A stretch of DNA of 39,784 nucleotides, taken from NCBI GenBank assembly GCA_021151685.1, contig JAGKWS010000026.1, forward strand, positions 1 through 39,784, given 5' to 3'. Positions 16,241-25,800 of the stretch are shown here, in pieces (within the stretch, counting starts at the first letter, position 1; every line of letters starts with the position of its first letter). Made by a program: the position numbers and the translations under genes. The DNA is from Chitinophagaceae bacterium. GTDB lineage: Bacteria > Bacteroidota > Bacteroidia > Chitinophagales > Chitinophagaceae. The notes beneath the pieces are model-generated. The model saw nothing but the letters and a program-made list of their open reading frames with translations. It was not told the origin of the DNA and did no database searches.

Positions 16241-16576
16241 TTATTTTTTAGCTTTTTTACCTGCACGCACCAGGTCGTAAGAGTGGTCTATCATTTCGTG
16301 CAGCAACCTGCGGCTGGCCCCGTTTTCTGCTACAACGGTATTCCAGTGCTTTTTGTTCATATGATAGCCGGGTAGCACAAAAGGGTACGATGCCCTCAGC
16401 TCAATGGCCCTTTCCGGGTCGCACTTCACATTAAACCGTACCGGGCTGTCGCTGATGCCCACCAGCAAAAATATCTTCCCATTTACCTTGAATACCAACG
16501 TATCCTCGTCAAACGGAAACGACTCCTCTACCAGCTCCTTGGCAAGGCAATATTCGCGCAGGTCTTCTATATTCAC
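16241..16576 (-). CDS. MmcQ/YjbR family protein
   Basis: A 111-residue cytosolic protein of the MmcQ/YjbR family (CyaY-like fold, sometimes called DNA-binding; true role unclear). Family signatures are VEESFPFDEDTLVFKVNGKIFLL near the N-terminus, FNVKCDPERAIELR, PGYHMNKKHWNTV and the terminal LLHEMIDHSYDLV. The frame continues to an ATG at 16603, but a -7 promoter box at 16581-16588 lies inside that extension and family members start near NIEDLREYC, so the GTG at 16576 is preferred. It is first in the operon with the MORN and barrel genes. Confidence 0.82.
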   Translation of the reverse strand: MNIEDLREYCLAKELVEESFPFDEDTLVFKVNGKIFLLVGISDSPVRFNVKCDPERAIELRASYPFVLPGYHMNKKHWNTVVAENGASRRLLHEMIDHSYDLVRAGKKAKK

Positions 16577-16580
16577 AGCA

Positions 16581-16607
16581 CAAAGATATACATGTGCCTG
16601 CAAACAA
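16581..16607 (-). promoter_or_regulatory. Bacteroidota-type promoter for the YjbR-MORN-barrel operon
   Basis: On the minus strand TTG (16607-16605), a 16-bp spacer and TATCTTTG (16588-16581) match the -33/-7 pattern. The box ends only 4 nt before the GTG start at 16576, so the mRNA would be essentially leaderless. Confidence 0.5.
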
Positions 16608-16803
16608 GCTGCGTAGCTAATACTGATTTTGGTATGCTATACTACCCAGTGGTATGCAAGCTATCTGGCACAGCTACATTTATTGCACTACTCCATTGAG
16701 AGTACGGTATATGTGCAAACAACACACGGGCCTTGTGCCTTGGTGTTGCACTTGGTCTTGCGGCGAAAGTCTTTTATATGTCAATTATTTGCATAATATG
16801 TTC

Positions 16804-16895
16804 AAGCCCGAAGGGCTGGCACCATGGATAGCCCCCGGTGAAACAAGGGGAAAAGGCGCATCCAAAATCACAACCCCGAACCGGGTTGCCCAACA
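16804..16895. repeat. Three-hairpin dispersed repeat, copy 2 (decayed)
   Basis: Same orientation and order as 11369-11460: AAGCCCGAAGGGCT, then GGATAGCCCCCGGTGAAAC, then CAACCCCGAACCGGGTTG and GCCCAACA. The central hairpin has lost its right arm (AAGGGG instead of CGGGGG), while the outer two remain paired. Confidence 0.7.
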
Positions 16896-16960
16896 GCAGA
16901 AACTCATGTACGCCACAATCACACAATCAAAGCACGGGCATTGCGTCCCTACAATACAAA

Positions 16961-17010
16961 TCCCTTGTGCCCTTAGTGCTACCTTGATGGCCTTAGTGGT
17001 AAAAGAAACA
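16961..17010. repeat. TTTGTG-type dispersed repeat, copy 2
   Basis: CCCTTGTGCCCTTAGTG ... GGCCTTAGTGGTAAAAGAAAC parallels CCTTTGTGGTAAAGGAAC of copy 1. It sits 65 nt after the hairpin repeat, whereas in the first locus it lies before it. Confidence 0.5.
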
Positions 17011-17052
17011 TACCATCATTACCTAAAACAAAACACCATGTGTATTGAAATA

Positions 17053-18549
17053 CTATAACTCCTTTCGCAGGCGGGCTACTGGTATGTTCAGTTGTTCGCG
17101 GTATTTGGCCACCGTGCGCCGGGCTATATTATACCCTTTTTCCATCAGCATATCCGTCAGGTGCTCGTCCGATAGTGGTTTGCGCTTATTTTCTCCACTT
17201 ATCAAATCCGATAATATTGTTTTCACCTCTCTGGTAGATACCTCCTCACCATCTTCTGTATGCAACGCTTCCGAGAAGAAGTATTTCAGCTTATACGTAC
17301 CATACTCTGTCTGCACATACTTGCTATTGGCCACCCGCGATACTGTAGAAATGTCCAGATTCGTCATCTGTGCTATGTCTTTCAGTATCATTGGCCGCAA
17401 CCCCGACTCGTCGCCCGTTATAAAAAACTCCTTCTGAAACTCTATAATGGCCTGCATCGTATGCAGCAACGTATGTTGCCGCTGCTTTATGGCATCAATA
17501 AACCACTTGGCCGCATCCAGTTTCTGCTTTATGAACATTACCGCCTCCTTCTGGCTGCGGTTCTTCTTCTCAGACCGGTCATACGCCTTCATCATCTCTC
17601 TGTACCCTTCCGATACCCGCAACTCAGGGGCATTCTTCGAGTTCAGCGTCAGCTCCGGTTTGCCCGCATTGTTAAACACAAAAAAATCGGGTATTATATA
17701 ACTCTCTGCTTTGTTCACCACCGCAAAGGCACCGCCCGGCCGTGGGTTCAGCTTCACTATAATATTAATTACCTGCTTCAGCCCGTCATTTGTCAGGTCC
17801 AGGTGTTTCTGTATCTTATCGTAGTGTTTCTTGGTAAACTCGTCAAAGTATTTGCTCAGTATCGTTATCGCATCGCGTACCGGCTTGGTGTCGGGCAAGC
17901 GTTTCAGTTGCAGCACCAGGCAGTCTTGCAGGGTTACCGCACATATACCCGGCGGGTCAAATTGTTGAATCTGTTTTATTAATGCCTCTACTTCTTCCGT
18001 ACTCGTTTCTATATTTTGGCCAAAGGCAAGGTCATCAGCAATAGCCCCCGGCTCGCGGCGCAGGTAGCCATCCTCGTCCAGGCTGCCTATTATCTGCTCG
18101 GCTATCCGGTGCCGGCGTTCGTCCAGTGCCAGCAACCCCAGTTGGTCCAGCAAGTTGTCATGAAAGCTCGACTCTACACTGGCCGGTGTTACCGTCTTGT
18201 CGTCACCACCATTACCATAGTAGTCGTCGCCATAGTCATACCCGCCATCATCATCTTCCCGCCGCAGAAACTCGTCCAAATCCACTTTCTCTGCATTGTC
18301 ATCGCTCAGTTCCACCTCTTCGCCACCATCGTCACTGTTATCGTTATCGCGGTCGTTATCATCCAGGTCATACGTATCAGTATCGTTGCTGGTAATGTCG
18401 TTACCGGCTTCCAATGCGGGGTTCTCCTCCAGTTCTTCTTTTATACGCTCCTCCAGGTTGGCTGTGGGTACCTGCAACAGCTTCATTAGCTGTATCTGCT
18501 GGGGCGACAGCTTCTGTAGTAGCTTTTGCTGGGTAGACTGTCGTAACAT
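17053..18549 (-). CDS. rpoN: RNA polymerase sigma-54 factor
   Basis: Sigma-54 directs RNA polymerase to -24/-12 promoters that need an AAA+ activator. The 498-residue protein is full length: region I at the N-terminus (QKLLQKLSPQQIQLMKLLQVPTANLEERIKEELEENPALE), a highly acidic region II (~50-115, many D and E), the core-binding domain (LLDQLGLLALDERRHRIAEQIIGSLDEDGYL ... FDPPGICAVTLQDCL), the HTH region (DIAQMTNLDISTVSRVANSKYVQ) and the C-terminal RpoN box ARRTVAKYRE. It is transcribed away from alanine dehydrogenase; the 244-bp gap must hold both promoters. No sigma-54 activator gene is in the window. Confidence 0.97.
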   Translation of the reverse strand: MLRQSTQQKLLQKLSPQQIQLMKLLQVPTANLEERIKEELEENPALEAGNDITSNDTDTYDLDDNDRDNDNSDDGGEEVELSDDNAEKVDLDEFLRREDDDGGYDYGDDYYGNGGDDKTVTPASVESSFHDNLLDQLGLLALDERRHRIAEQIIGSLDEDGYLRREPGAIADDLAFGQNIETSTEEVEALIKQIQQFDPPGICAVTLQDCLVLQLKRLPDTKPVRDAITILSKYFDEFTKKHYDKIQKHLDLTNDGLKQVINIIVKLNPRPGGAFAVVNKAESYIIPDFFVFNNAGKPELTLNSKNAPELRVSEGYREMMKAYDRSEKKNRSQKEAVMFIKQKLDAAKWFIDAIKQRQHTLLHTMQAIIEFQKEFFITGDESGLRPMILKDIAQMTNLDISTVSRVANSKYVQTEYGTYKLKYFFSEALHTEDGEEVSTREVKTILSDLISGENKRKPLSDEHLTDMLMEKGYNIARRTVAKYREQLNIPVARLRKEL

Positions 18550-18793
18550 AATTCTTCTTTTTTAGGCTTTTGGTGTGTGGTAGGCACGTCATCTTCGGCA
18601 ACCGTCACAGCATTCATAGCAATATAGCATGTATTGCTCACAAATATAGAGGTTAAAGCTACAAAACATAGAAGTTAGGCAATAGCCCCGCGCAAAGAAA
18701 TAATTTAAGAGAACGGTATTGTTAATGTGTTTCTTTTCCCCAAAGTATTATCGTACATTGTCCTTTGTTTACTGCTAAAACCCGTTAGCGGGC

Positions 18794-20005
18794 ATGACTA
18801 AGAAACCATACATATCGCCATCATTCTCCTACGTTCCGCTCGAGGAAACACTGGAAATAGTTCCCCGTAAAAAACAATTGTTCATCGGCATACCCAAAGA
18901 AACCTCGTTTCAGGAAAACCGTGTACCCCTTACCCCCGATGCCGTAGCCGTATTGGTGAACGATGGACACGATGTAGCCGTAGAACATGGTGCAGGCGAA
19001 GGCTCTTTTTATTACGATAACGACTATAGCGAGGCCGGTGCCCGCATAGTATACAACCGCCCCGATGTCTACAAGGCTACCACCATCATCAAGTCGGCCC
19101 CCATTGCCGAAGACGAAGTTGCCCTCCTGCAGCCCGGTCAGGTCATCATCTCGCCCATACACCTGCCCGTGCTGCGGGCCGAGATGTTGGAACAATTGCT
19201 GGCAAAAAAAATAATAGGGGTAGCCTTCGAGTCTATAAAAGACGATGCCGGTGCCAACCCCATTGTGCGTGCCATGAGCGAGATTGCAGGCAATTATGTA
19301 ATACTCACCGCCGCCCGCTACCTCTCCAGTACCGACAATGGTAAGGGCGTACTACTCGGTGGCATATCGGGCGTGCCACCCGCACGGGTATTAATAATAG
19401 GTGCCGGCGTGGTGGGCGAGTTTGCCGCACGTGCCGCATTTGGCCTTGGGGCATCCGTCAAGATATTCGACAATTCGGTATACCGCCTCATGCGCCTGCA
19501 AAACAACATAGGCCGCCGCTGCTTCACATCTGTCTTAGACCCCGCCGTACTCGCCGAAGAGTTGCGACTGGCCGATGTCGCCATCGGAGCCCTCAAACCC
19601 GTAAACGGCATCAGCCCCGTAGTAGTTACCGAGCAAATGGTAAGCAACATGAAGGCCGGCTCTGTAATAATGGATGTAAGCATAGACCGTGGCGGCTGCT
19701 TCGAAACCTCCCGGCTCACCTCGCACGAGAAGCCCGTGTTCAAGAAATATGATGTAATACACTATTGCGTACCCAACATAGCCTCGGGCGTGGCACGTAC
19801 CGCCTCGCGCGCCATCAGCAACGTACTCATGGGCCTCATGCAGCAAAGTGCCGATATGGGCGGCATGGAGGGCCTCATCATGCAGCGCAGCGGCATCAGG
19901 CGTGGCGTATACCTATATAAAGGATGCGTTACCAACGCACCCATAGCCCGCCGCTTTGGCTTCAAGTATACCGACCTCGATTTGCTCTTGTCCTCACACA
20001 GTTGA
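18794..20005 (+). CDS. ald: Alanine dehydrogenase
   Basis: This catalyses the NAD-dependent interconversion of L-alanine and pyruvate plus ammonia in the cytosol. It is 403 residues, about 25-30 longer at the N-terminus than the best-known enzymes, an extension I associate with Bacteroidota forms. Family features include GIPKETSFQENRVPLTPDAV, substrate lysine K100 (IIKSAP), catalytic H123 (SPIHLP), the nucleotide-binding glycines GAGVVGEFAA at 203-212, and catalytic D298 (MDVSIDRGGCFETS). A short GC hairpin (CCCG-TTAG-CGGG, 18781-18792) sits immediately before the ATG and could affect initiation. A TerB-like gene follows after 9 bp. Confidence 0.93.
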   Translation: MTKKPYISPSFSYVPLEETLEIVPRKKQLFIGIPKETSFQENRVPLTPDAVAVLVNDGHDVAVEHGAGEGSFYYDNDYSEAGARIVYNRPDVYKATTIIKSAPIAEDEVALLQPGQVIISPIHLPVLRAEMLEQLLAKKIIGVAFESIKDDAGANPIVRAMSEIAGNYVILTAARYLSSTDNGKGVLLGGISGVPPARVLIIGAGVVGEFAARAAFGLGASVKIFDNSVYRLMRLQNNIGRRCFTSVLDPAVLAEELRLADVAIGALKPVNGISPVVVTEQMVSNMKAGSVIMDVSIDRGGCFETSRLTSHEKPVFKKYDVIHYCVPNIASGVARTASRAISNVLMGLMQQSADMGGMEGLIMQRSGIRRGVYLYKGCVTNAPIARRFGFKYTDLDLLLSSHS

Positions 20006-20014
20006 TATAAAACA

Positions 20015-20386
20015 ATGCATATGCCCAACAACCGAATGAACAAAACCATAGCCGGATACCACTTGCTGATGATACTATCTGCGGTCGACTTCAAGGTGAG
20101 TAGTCGCGAGGATATGGTCATACGCAGCTACCTTGCCGAAGAGTTTCCCATTCATGTCAACCTCGATAAGCAGATGGATGTCATCAGCTCGTTGCAACCC
20201 ACGCAATGGGAAACCCACTTTCGCAAAGCCATGGACGACTTTTACGACGATGCCACCCCGGCCGAACGCCGCAAACTCATTCGCTTTGCCCTGCAACTGG
20301 CCAGTGCCGATGCCGTCATTACCCCCGAAGAAAACTATTACCTCAACCTCCTCTTCGAACAGTGGGAGGATATGGCCAATTTATGA
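20015..20386 (+). CDS. TerB-like helical protein
   Basis: A 123-residue, mostly helical cytosolic protein resembling the TerB/DUF533-type fold: a first helix pair with LLMILSAVDFKVSSREDMVIRSYL and a second with RKLIRFALQLASADAVITPEENYYLNLLF. Each half carries an acidic loop (VD..S..E and AD..ITPEE) like the metal-binding loops of TerB. It is likely cotranscribed with alanine dehydrogenase (9-bp gap). The role is unknown; a link to tellurite resistance should not be assumed. An internal ATG at 20036 (MNKTIAGYH) is an alternative start. Confidence 0.7.
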   Translation: MHMPNNRMNKTIAGYHLLMILSAVDFKVSSREDMVIRSYLAEEFPIHVNLDKQMDVISSLQPTQWETHFRKAMDDFYDDATPAERRKLIRFALQLASADAVITPEENYYLNLLFEQWEDMANL

Positions 20387-20641
20387 TTTTTTTATTTGAA
20401 TTTGTTTTTATAAATTGCATGTGTCATCTAACCGACACTATACCCAAAGTTCGCACCTAACCAGTCACTGTAGCGTTTTTTTGTCCTATCCATATATATC
20501 ACCTGCCTTTCTATAACAGTACTGAAGGACGCATAGACACGCACCCGTTAGCTTCCATCCCACATACAGTATGGGTATTGCTCCTCTTTTGTACCAGTTG
20601 GTATTTTTTTTCACTCAATTGTCATTTGAAAAATAGTAACC

Positions 20642-22390
20642 ATGAAAAATTATTTTTATTGCGTGTGCGTTTTTGTTGCATCCATGTGCGGGCCACTTAG
20701 CAGGGTGTCTGCACAGTACAGTTTGGTAGCCCCCTTGGGGGTAGATAATGTGGTAACAGTTAATCCGGAGGTACCTACAATTGAAGGCATGAATGTGGCA
20801 TATGCGAATTACTTACTTAATCCATTCGATCCCACTCTGTATTGTCTATCGGCTACGTTTTTTGTTGAGGTAGACTATGGAAAAAATAATTTTGGCAATA
20901 TAAATTTTGTAGATCATACCTGTTATTCGCAAGGGGCAGTAAATATTAAACCAGTACGTGCCATGGTGAAGCCAGATGTTGCTATTGGCAACAGCAACAC
21001 ATTATCATCAATGGATTTTACATTTGCCGTTGCCTACGAACATGGTTGCAATGCTGTATATATTGATTATTACCAAATTAGCTATTCGGCATGGGGCGTA
21101 TTCACGGTAAGTCCAACCCCGGTTGCTACTACCATCATCAACGATGCATACAATCCTCATATAGATATTATTACAGACGAATCAATAACAGTAAATGGAC
21201 TGGCATATTGCAATGATTTTGTAGTTACATGGAATGACTGTAGTGGTAATATATATACCGAAAAGGCATCAGTTTCATCTCCACCTGCGGTAATGAACAG
21301 CACATCTGCTACGCTCGTTGCAACAAATGGCGTAATGCCTGATGTTGCCGCTGTGCAACGCAATATATCTGGCTCTGTGCACAATGTAGCGTTGGTGGCG
21401 TACATTAATCGGTCTTCTCATAACGAACTCAATTTTGTGGAACATGACTTCAATACCGGTATCACAACTACTCCCATAGTACTGGACGCAGGAACTTGGA
21501 ACAGTACCCAAATAAGCAAACCTCGAATCGATGCTTTTGATTTGGCTTCTTTCAGTACATCGCCTACGTGGAGTACGCGTTCGCAATACAAAGTAGTAGC
21601 CGAATTGGATAGTGGTGGTAGTAAAATTGTAAGAGCGTACGACAATCTGCTCTATGGCCTTACATCCTTTTTCTCCAGTGCCTCTGTTGTAGATGTATCA
21701 ACACTTCCGGGTTATTCCGCTTATACATCTGGATACAACCATTATACCCCTTGTGTTGCTGCCAATGTTCGGAATCCATTTTTTGGTAATGATGATTTCT
21801 TTGTTTCTCATTATACCAGGTTGAATAACATTACTAATGACGCATTGTTATTTATGGAACCATACGATTGTTTTGCGCCCGCCGATATTGAAGTAGTACC
21901 CGGATTCACACCTTCTCAAAATTATTACTTGGTTAATACGAACTACCCGGCATCTATGGGTGAGGCAGAAGGCCCCAATGCAGTGGCTACAAGTTGCAAT
22001 CTTTTCATTTTTGCAAACAGTTTCGTTCATGTTTGGGCCACAAACAGTCCTGCTTACAATATTTTCTACAAAATAGTTGGTGTGAATGGCTCGTCAACTT
22101 ACAACTATCGTGTATCATCTGTTCAGGCAAATACAAAGGCATCTGTTGCAGACATACACACTTACCCCAACCCGGCTACCGATGTAGTGAATATTGATAT
22201 GAATGAGACAAACAAGCGAGCCGATTGTTGGGAAATGTACGATATGTTGGGGCATAAAGTATTATCTGGAAATATTGATAATAATAAAGTATTAAAAGTA
22301 GATACGCATCTTTTAGTGCCCGGTGCTTATATAGTAAAATTGTTTGGGAAAGGTAAACTGTTAGAGAATACCAAATTTATTAAAAGGTAG
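20642..22390 (+). CDS. T9SS-sorted secreted protein of unknown function
   Basis: A 582-residue exported protein. Residues 1-24 are a signal peptide (ending VSA/Q). The body (~25-500) is beta-rich with many aromatic and asparagine residues and no enzyme motif I recognise; it may be a propeller-like or adhesive domain. Residues ~504-582 form a T9SS type A sorting domain: TYPNPATDVVNIDM, YDMLGHKVLSG and GAYIVKLFGKGKLLENTKFIKR, so the protein should be delivered to the cell surface or medium. The gene is noticeably more AT-rich than the housekeeping genes upstream. It ends in a strong hairpin and precedes the giant adhesin gene. Confidence 0.75.
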   Translation: MKNYFYCVCVFVASMCGPLSRVSAQYSLVAPLGVDNVVTVNPEVPTIEGMNVAYANYLLNPFDPTLYCLSATFFVEVDYGKNNFGNINFVDHTCYSQGAVNIKPVRAMVKPDVAIGNSNTLSSMDFTFAVAYEHGCNAVYIDYYQISYSAWGVFTVSPTPVATTIINDAYNPHIDIITDESITVNGLAYCNDFVVTWNDCSGNIYTEKASVSSPPAVMNSTSATLVATNGVMPDVAAVQRNISGSVHNVALVAYINRSSHNELNFVEHDFNTGITTTPIVLDAGTWNSTQISKPRIDAFDLASFSTSPTWSTRSQYKVVAELDSGGSKIVRAYDNLLYGLTSFFSSASVVDVSTLPGYSAYTSGYNHYTPCVAANVRNPFFGNDDFFVSHYTRLNNITNDALLFMEPYDCFAPADIEVVPGFTPSQNYYLVNTNYPASMGEAEGPNAVATSCNLFIFANSFVHVWATNSPAYNIFYKIVGVNGSSTYNYRVSSVQANTKASVADIHTYPNPATDVVNIDMNETNKRADCWEMYDMLGHKVLSGNIDNNKVLKVDTHLLVPGAYIVKLFGKGKLLENTKFIKR

Positions 22391-22829
22391 CTCTTAACCC
22401 ACAGGGAATTGCAGTTAAAGCTATTCCCTGTGGGTATCTTCTCATTCATCATAATTTATTAATGACTCAGTCCTGTCATTCTGCCTTCCTATAAATATTT
22501 TTGTACCTGCATTCACTAACTTATTTGGCACAAATACAGCTTGTTAACACAGAAACTGTTCGCTATTCATATATAACTATGAAAAAGCATGTGAAATTTA
22601 ATTCTATCTGAATGCAAGCTTAAGTGTGATATTTTTTTTGTTAAATTTGCTGCAAACTGTATTTTAATAATCGCATTATAACCAAAAGAGTAAAGAAATA
22701 ACAAAAAGTATCTGATTACCGCTGATATTGGCTGCAACAAGCAACAGGCTGTAGTGCCTGTTTTGTGCGTCCGTATCAGTGTTCTATGAATCAAATTGCT
22801 TGAAAATTATTATCTAAAACAACTGTTTT
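22391..22829. other. Intergenic region upstream of the giant adhesin gene
   Basis: After the hairpin this 439-nt gap is AT-rich and contains no gene longer than about 10 codons. TAAATTTG at 22642-22649 matches the -7 box but lacks a clear TTG partner; if used, the giant gene would have a ~175-nt leader. A T8 run lies at 22632-22639. I could not identify the promoter with confidence. Confidence 0.5.
22397..22435 (+). terminator. Hairpin terminator after the T9SS cargo gene
   Basis: A perfect 13-bp stem (ACCCACAGGGAAT with ATTCCCTGTGGGT) with a 13-nt loop begins 7 nt after the stop. The following sequence (ATCTTCTCATT) is only weakly T-rich, so termination may be partial; the hairpin could act from either strand. 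Confidence 0.6.
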
Positions 22830-25800
22830 ATGAGAAAATTCTATTCTGGATTATTGCTTCTTGCGGCGGGTGTCTTGTTTGCCGGAAAGCTGAGTGCGCA
22901 GATAAGTGTAACAGCGTCCGCTGGTACACCAACTGGTACGTACACATCATTAAAGCTGGCATTCGATGCAATCAATGCGGGAACACACCAAGGTGCCATC
23001 CAGATTGCTGTTACAGGAAGTACCACCGAGCCTGCAATGGCGGTACTGAATGGAACCAGTATTGCTCCTGCCAACTATTCTTCGGTTGTTATCAAGCCTG
23101 CGGCGGGCATCAATCCAACAATTTCCGGAAACGTAACTAATGGTGCAACTGTCAAACTGAACGGTGCCGATAATGTTACAATTGATGGTTCAAATACCGT
23201 TGGGGGAACAACCAGAAATCTAACGATAACAAATATTTCAACTACTCCTAGTAATGCTCAGATATGGATTGGTTCTCCTACTGCTGCGGATGGTGCGAAC
23301 AATAATGTGATAAAGAACTGTATAGTTTCTGGAGTCTCATTACAAAATTCTACCGCTGCTGTCCTTTCGGGTTCTGGTACTGTTTTTGGTAATGCAGGAT
23401 TAACAAGTAACAGTAATAATACTTTACAAAATAACTTGTTTACCAATAGCCAGCAAGCACTGTTTGTAAGTGGCATAGCAGCCTCCCCATTCGAGTCTGG
23501 ATGGACAATTACTGGCAATACAATATCCAACATGGGGGCACGCGGTGTCTTTCTTGCAAATGCAGGTAATTTCAACATTTCAAATAATGAAATCAATGGT
23601 GTAGGAACTAACGCCTTTACCCAAGCCGCAGGCATTAATGTTGGTTTTGGAACAGTGAATGGTACTATTTCCAACAATAGAATAACAAACATCACTAACA
23701 CAGCTACTGGTACAAGTGGTGCAGAAGGTATAGTATTGCAGATTACTACCCCGGGGTCAAATGTTAATGTGTATAACAACTACATTTCGAATGTATCTAC
23801 TAACTTAGGTAACCCTGCGGGTATTGCAATGACAGATAATGCGTATGGTATTTATATAATCAATCCCGGCACAGGTATTGGTATTTATTACAATACCATT
23901 GTTATGAATGTGAACCAAACTACAGGTTTTGCTTCTGCGGGTATCATGGTAACTACAGGTGCAACATCTGCTGTGACTATCCGAAATAACAACATAGTTA
24001 ACACACAAACAGCAGGTGCTACCAACCGCGTAGCTATATATTCAAACTCACCAGCTACAGCATTTGCAGCAATAGATAACAACAACTACTTCTCTACATC
24101 TGGTACTTTGGGTATTGTTGGTAGTGTTGCCAGAAATACTATTGCCGATATGATTACTGGTTTTGGGGGCAATACCTCTTCAGTGTCACTGAATCCTACT
24201 TTTGTTTCTCCATCCGATTTTCATCTGCAAAGTGTATTCGCCAATCAGGGACTTCGCCGTGGTGTAACTATAACATTGCCTCCAACCCTTGGCACAGACT
24301 TTGATGGTGATGCAAGGCCATCTGTATCCGTTTTAGGTGCCGACGAAACCTACTTACCTTCTCAAATTACCTACACACCTGTTATCGCATCTTGTGGTAA
24401 CAACAACAATATACTCGCAGATGTCAATATTCAAGATGCAACCATTACAGGTATCTCTACCTCAGGTGCCAATGTACCAAGAATTTACTTCCGCAAAAAC
24501 AGTGGTGCATGGTTCTCAAATGCCGGCACTTTTGTTAGTGGTACTATTAATAACAGTAACTGGGATTTCACAATCACTGCTTCCTCAATGGGCGGTGTTA
24601 CTGCTGGCGATGTAATTCAGTATTATGTAATAGCACAAGACAACATCGGTGTTGTTACTTCATTCCCCGCAGCTGGTCTCGTAGCCACTGGTGTAAACAG
24701 CGTTACCACGCCACCTACTACACCATCATCTTATACTGTCAATCCATTACCTACAGCTACAATTGGTGTTACTCCCAATCCTACTTGTGTTGGTACCCCA
24801 TTGAACTTTACAGCAACTGGTGTTACAGGTACAGGTATACTCACATCTTACAACTGGTCTGGTCCTAACAGTTTCAGTACCACAACCGCTACCAGCACTA
24901 CTTCACTTACACCAGCATCTACATTGGCTACAGGTCAGTATACACTTACCGTTACCTATCCCGGCCTTAGCTGTAACAGTAACCCAAGCACTGCCAACGT
25001 TACTGTAAACGCACCACTATCTGCTATTTCTGGTGCAGCTACAGTTTGTGTGGGTAGCACCACTCCATACAGCAACATTACAGGTGGCGGTACATGGAGC
25101 AGTAGCAACACCGGCGTAGCCACAGTTGCGGCTACCGGTATAGTTACCGGTGTTTTCGCAGGTACTGCTACCATTACTTATAAGGTGGGGCCATGTATCG
25201 CTACAGCTACCATCACCGTCAATCCGTTGCCTGTAGGCATAGCCGGTACACTGGGCGTATGCGAAGGTGCTACCACAGCCCTCTCCAATGCTACCGCACT
25301 ACCAGCCGGTACATGGGCCAGCAGCAATACCACTGTAGCTACAGTGCCCGGTGCAGCCAGCACATCGGCTACAGTTTCTGGCCTTACAGCAGGTACCAGC
25401 CGCATATCTTATATATTGCCTACAGGTTGTGCTACCTCTTCAGTCCTTACAGTCAATGCACTGCCATCGGCCATCACCGGTGCCAACAATGTGTGCGAAG
25501 GTGCCAACATCACACTGGCCAGCACACCCACAGGTGGTACATGGAGCAGCAGCAACACCGCCGCAGGTACAGTAGCACTTAGCACAGGCGTTGTTACAGG
25601 TATCGCAGCAGGCACTACCGAAATTACTTATACACGTACCAATAGCTGCATACGCACCTATGTAGTGTCTGTAAATACTACACCTACCGTTACCAGCACC
25701 CCCGCAGCTGCAACTGTTTGTACAGGTAGCTCCATCACACTCACTGGTACACCCGCTACTGGTACATGGGCTACGGCATCTCCGTTTGCATCAGTTGGCC

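Larger units (their letters stand above)
16577..17052. other. Gene-free stretch with dispersed repeats
   Basis: Apart from the operon promoter at its left end, this gap carries no credible gene. It contains second copies of the hairpin repeat (16804-16895) and of the TTTGTG-type repeat (16961-17010) found at 11247-11460, in the reverse order. A 134-codon frame crossing it is just the repeat translated (the KPEGLxPWIAPGET string also appears at the first copy). Confidence 0.7.

Noticed and set aside
16654..17058. 134-codon plus-strand frame
   Set aside because: A translation of dispersed repeat DNA; shares only the KPEGLxPWIAPGET string with the other repeat copy, as expected from the repeat itself.
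17260..17982. 240-codon plus-strand frame
   Set aside because: Antisense to rpoN, whose region order and RpoN box are unambiguous.
22579..22611. 10-codon frame MKKHVKFNSI upstream of the giant gene
   Set aside because: Too short, with no attenuator-type codon run or downstream hairpin to support a leader peptide.
22632..22639. T8 tract upstream of the giant gene as a phase-variation site
   Set aside because: Short poly-T in an AT-rich intergenic region is common and lies far from any identifiable promoter spacer.
23258..23779. 173-codon minus-strand frame
   Set aside because: Antisense to the beta-helix part of the giant gene; hydrophobic V/L/P-rich composition is typical of reversed T/N-rich repeats.
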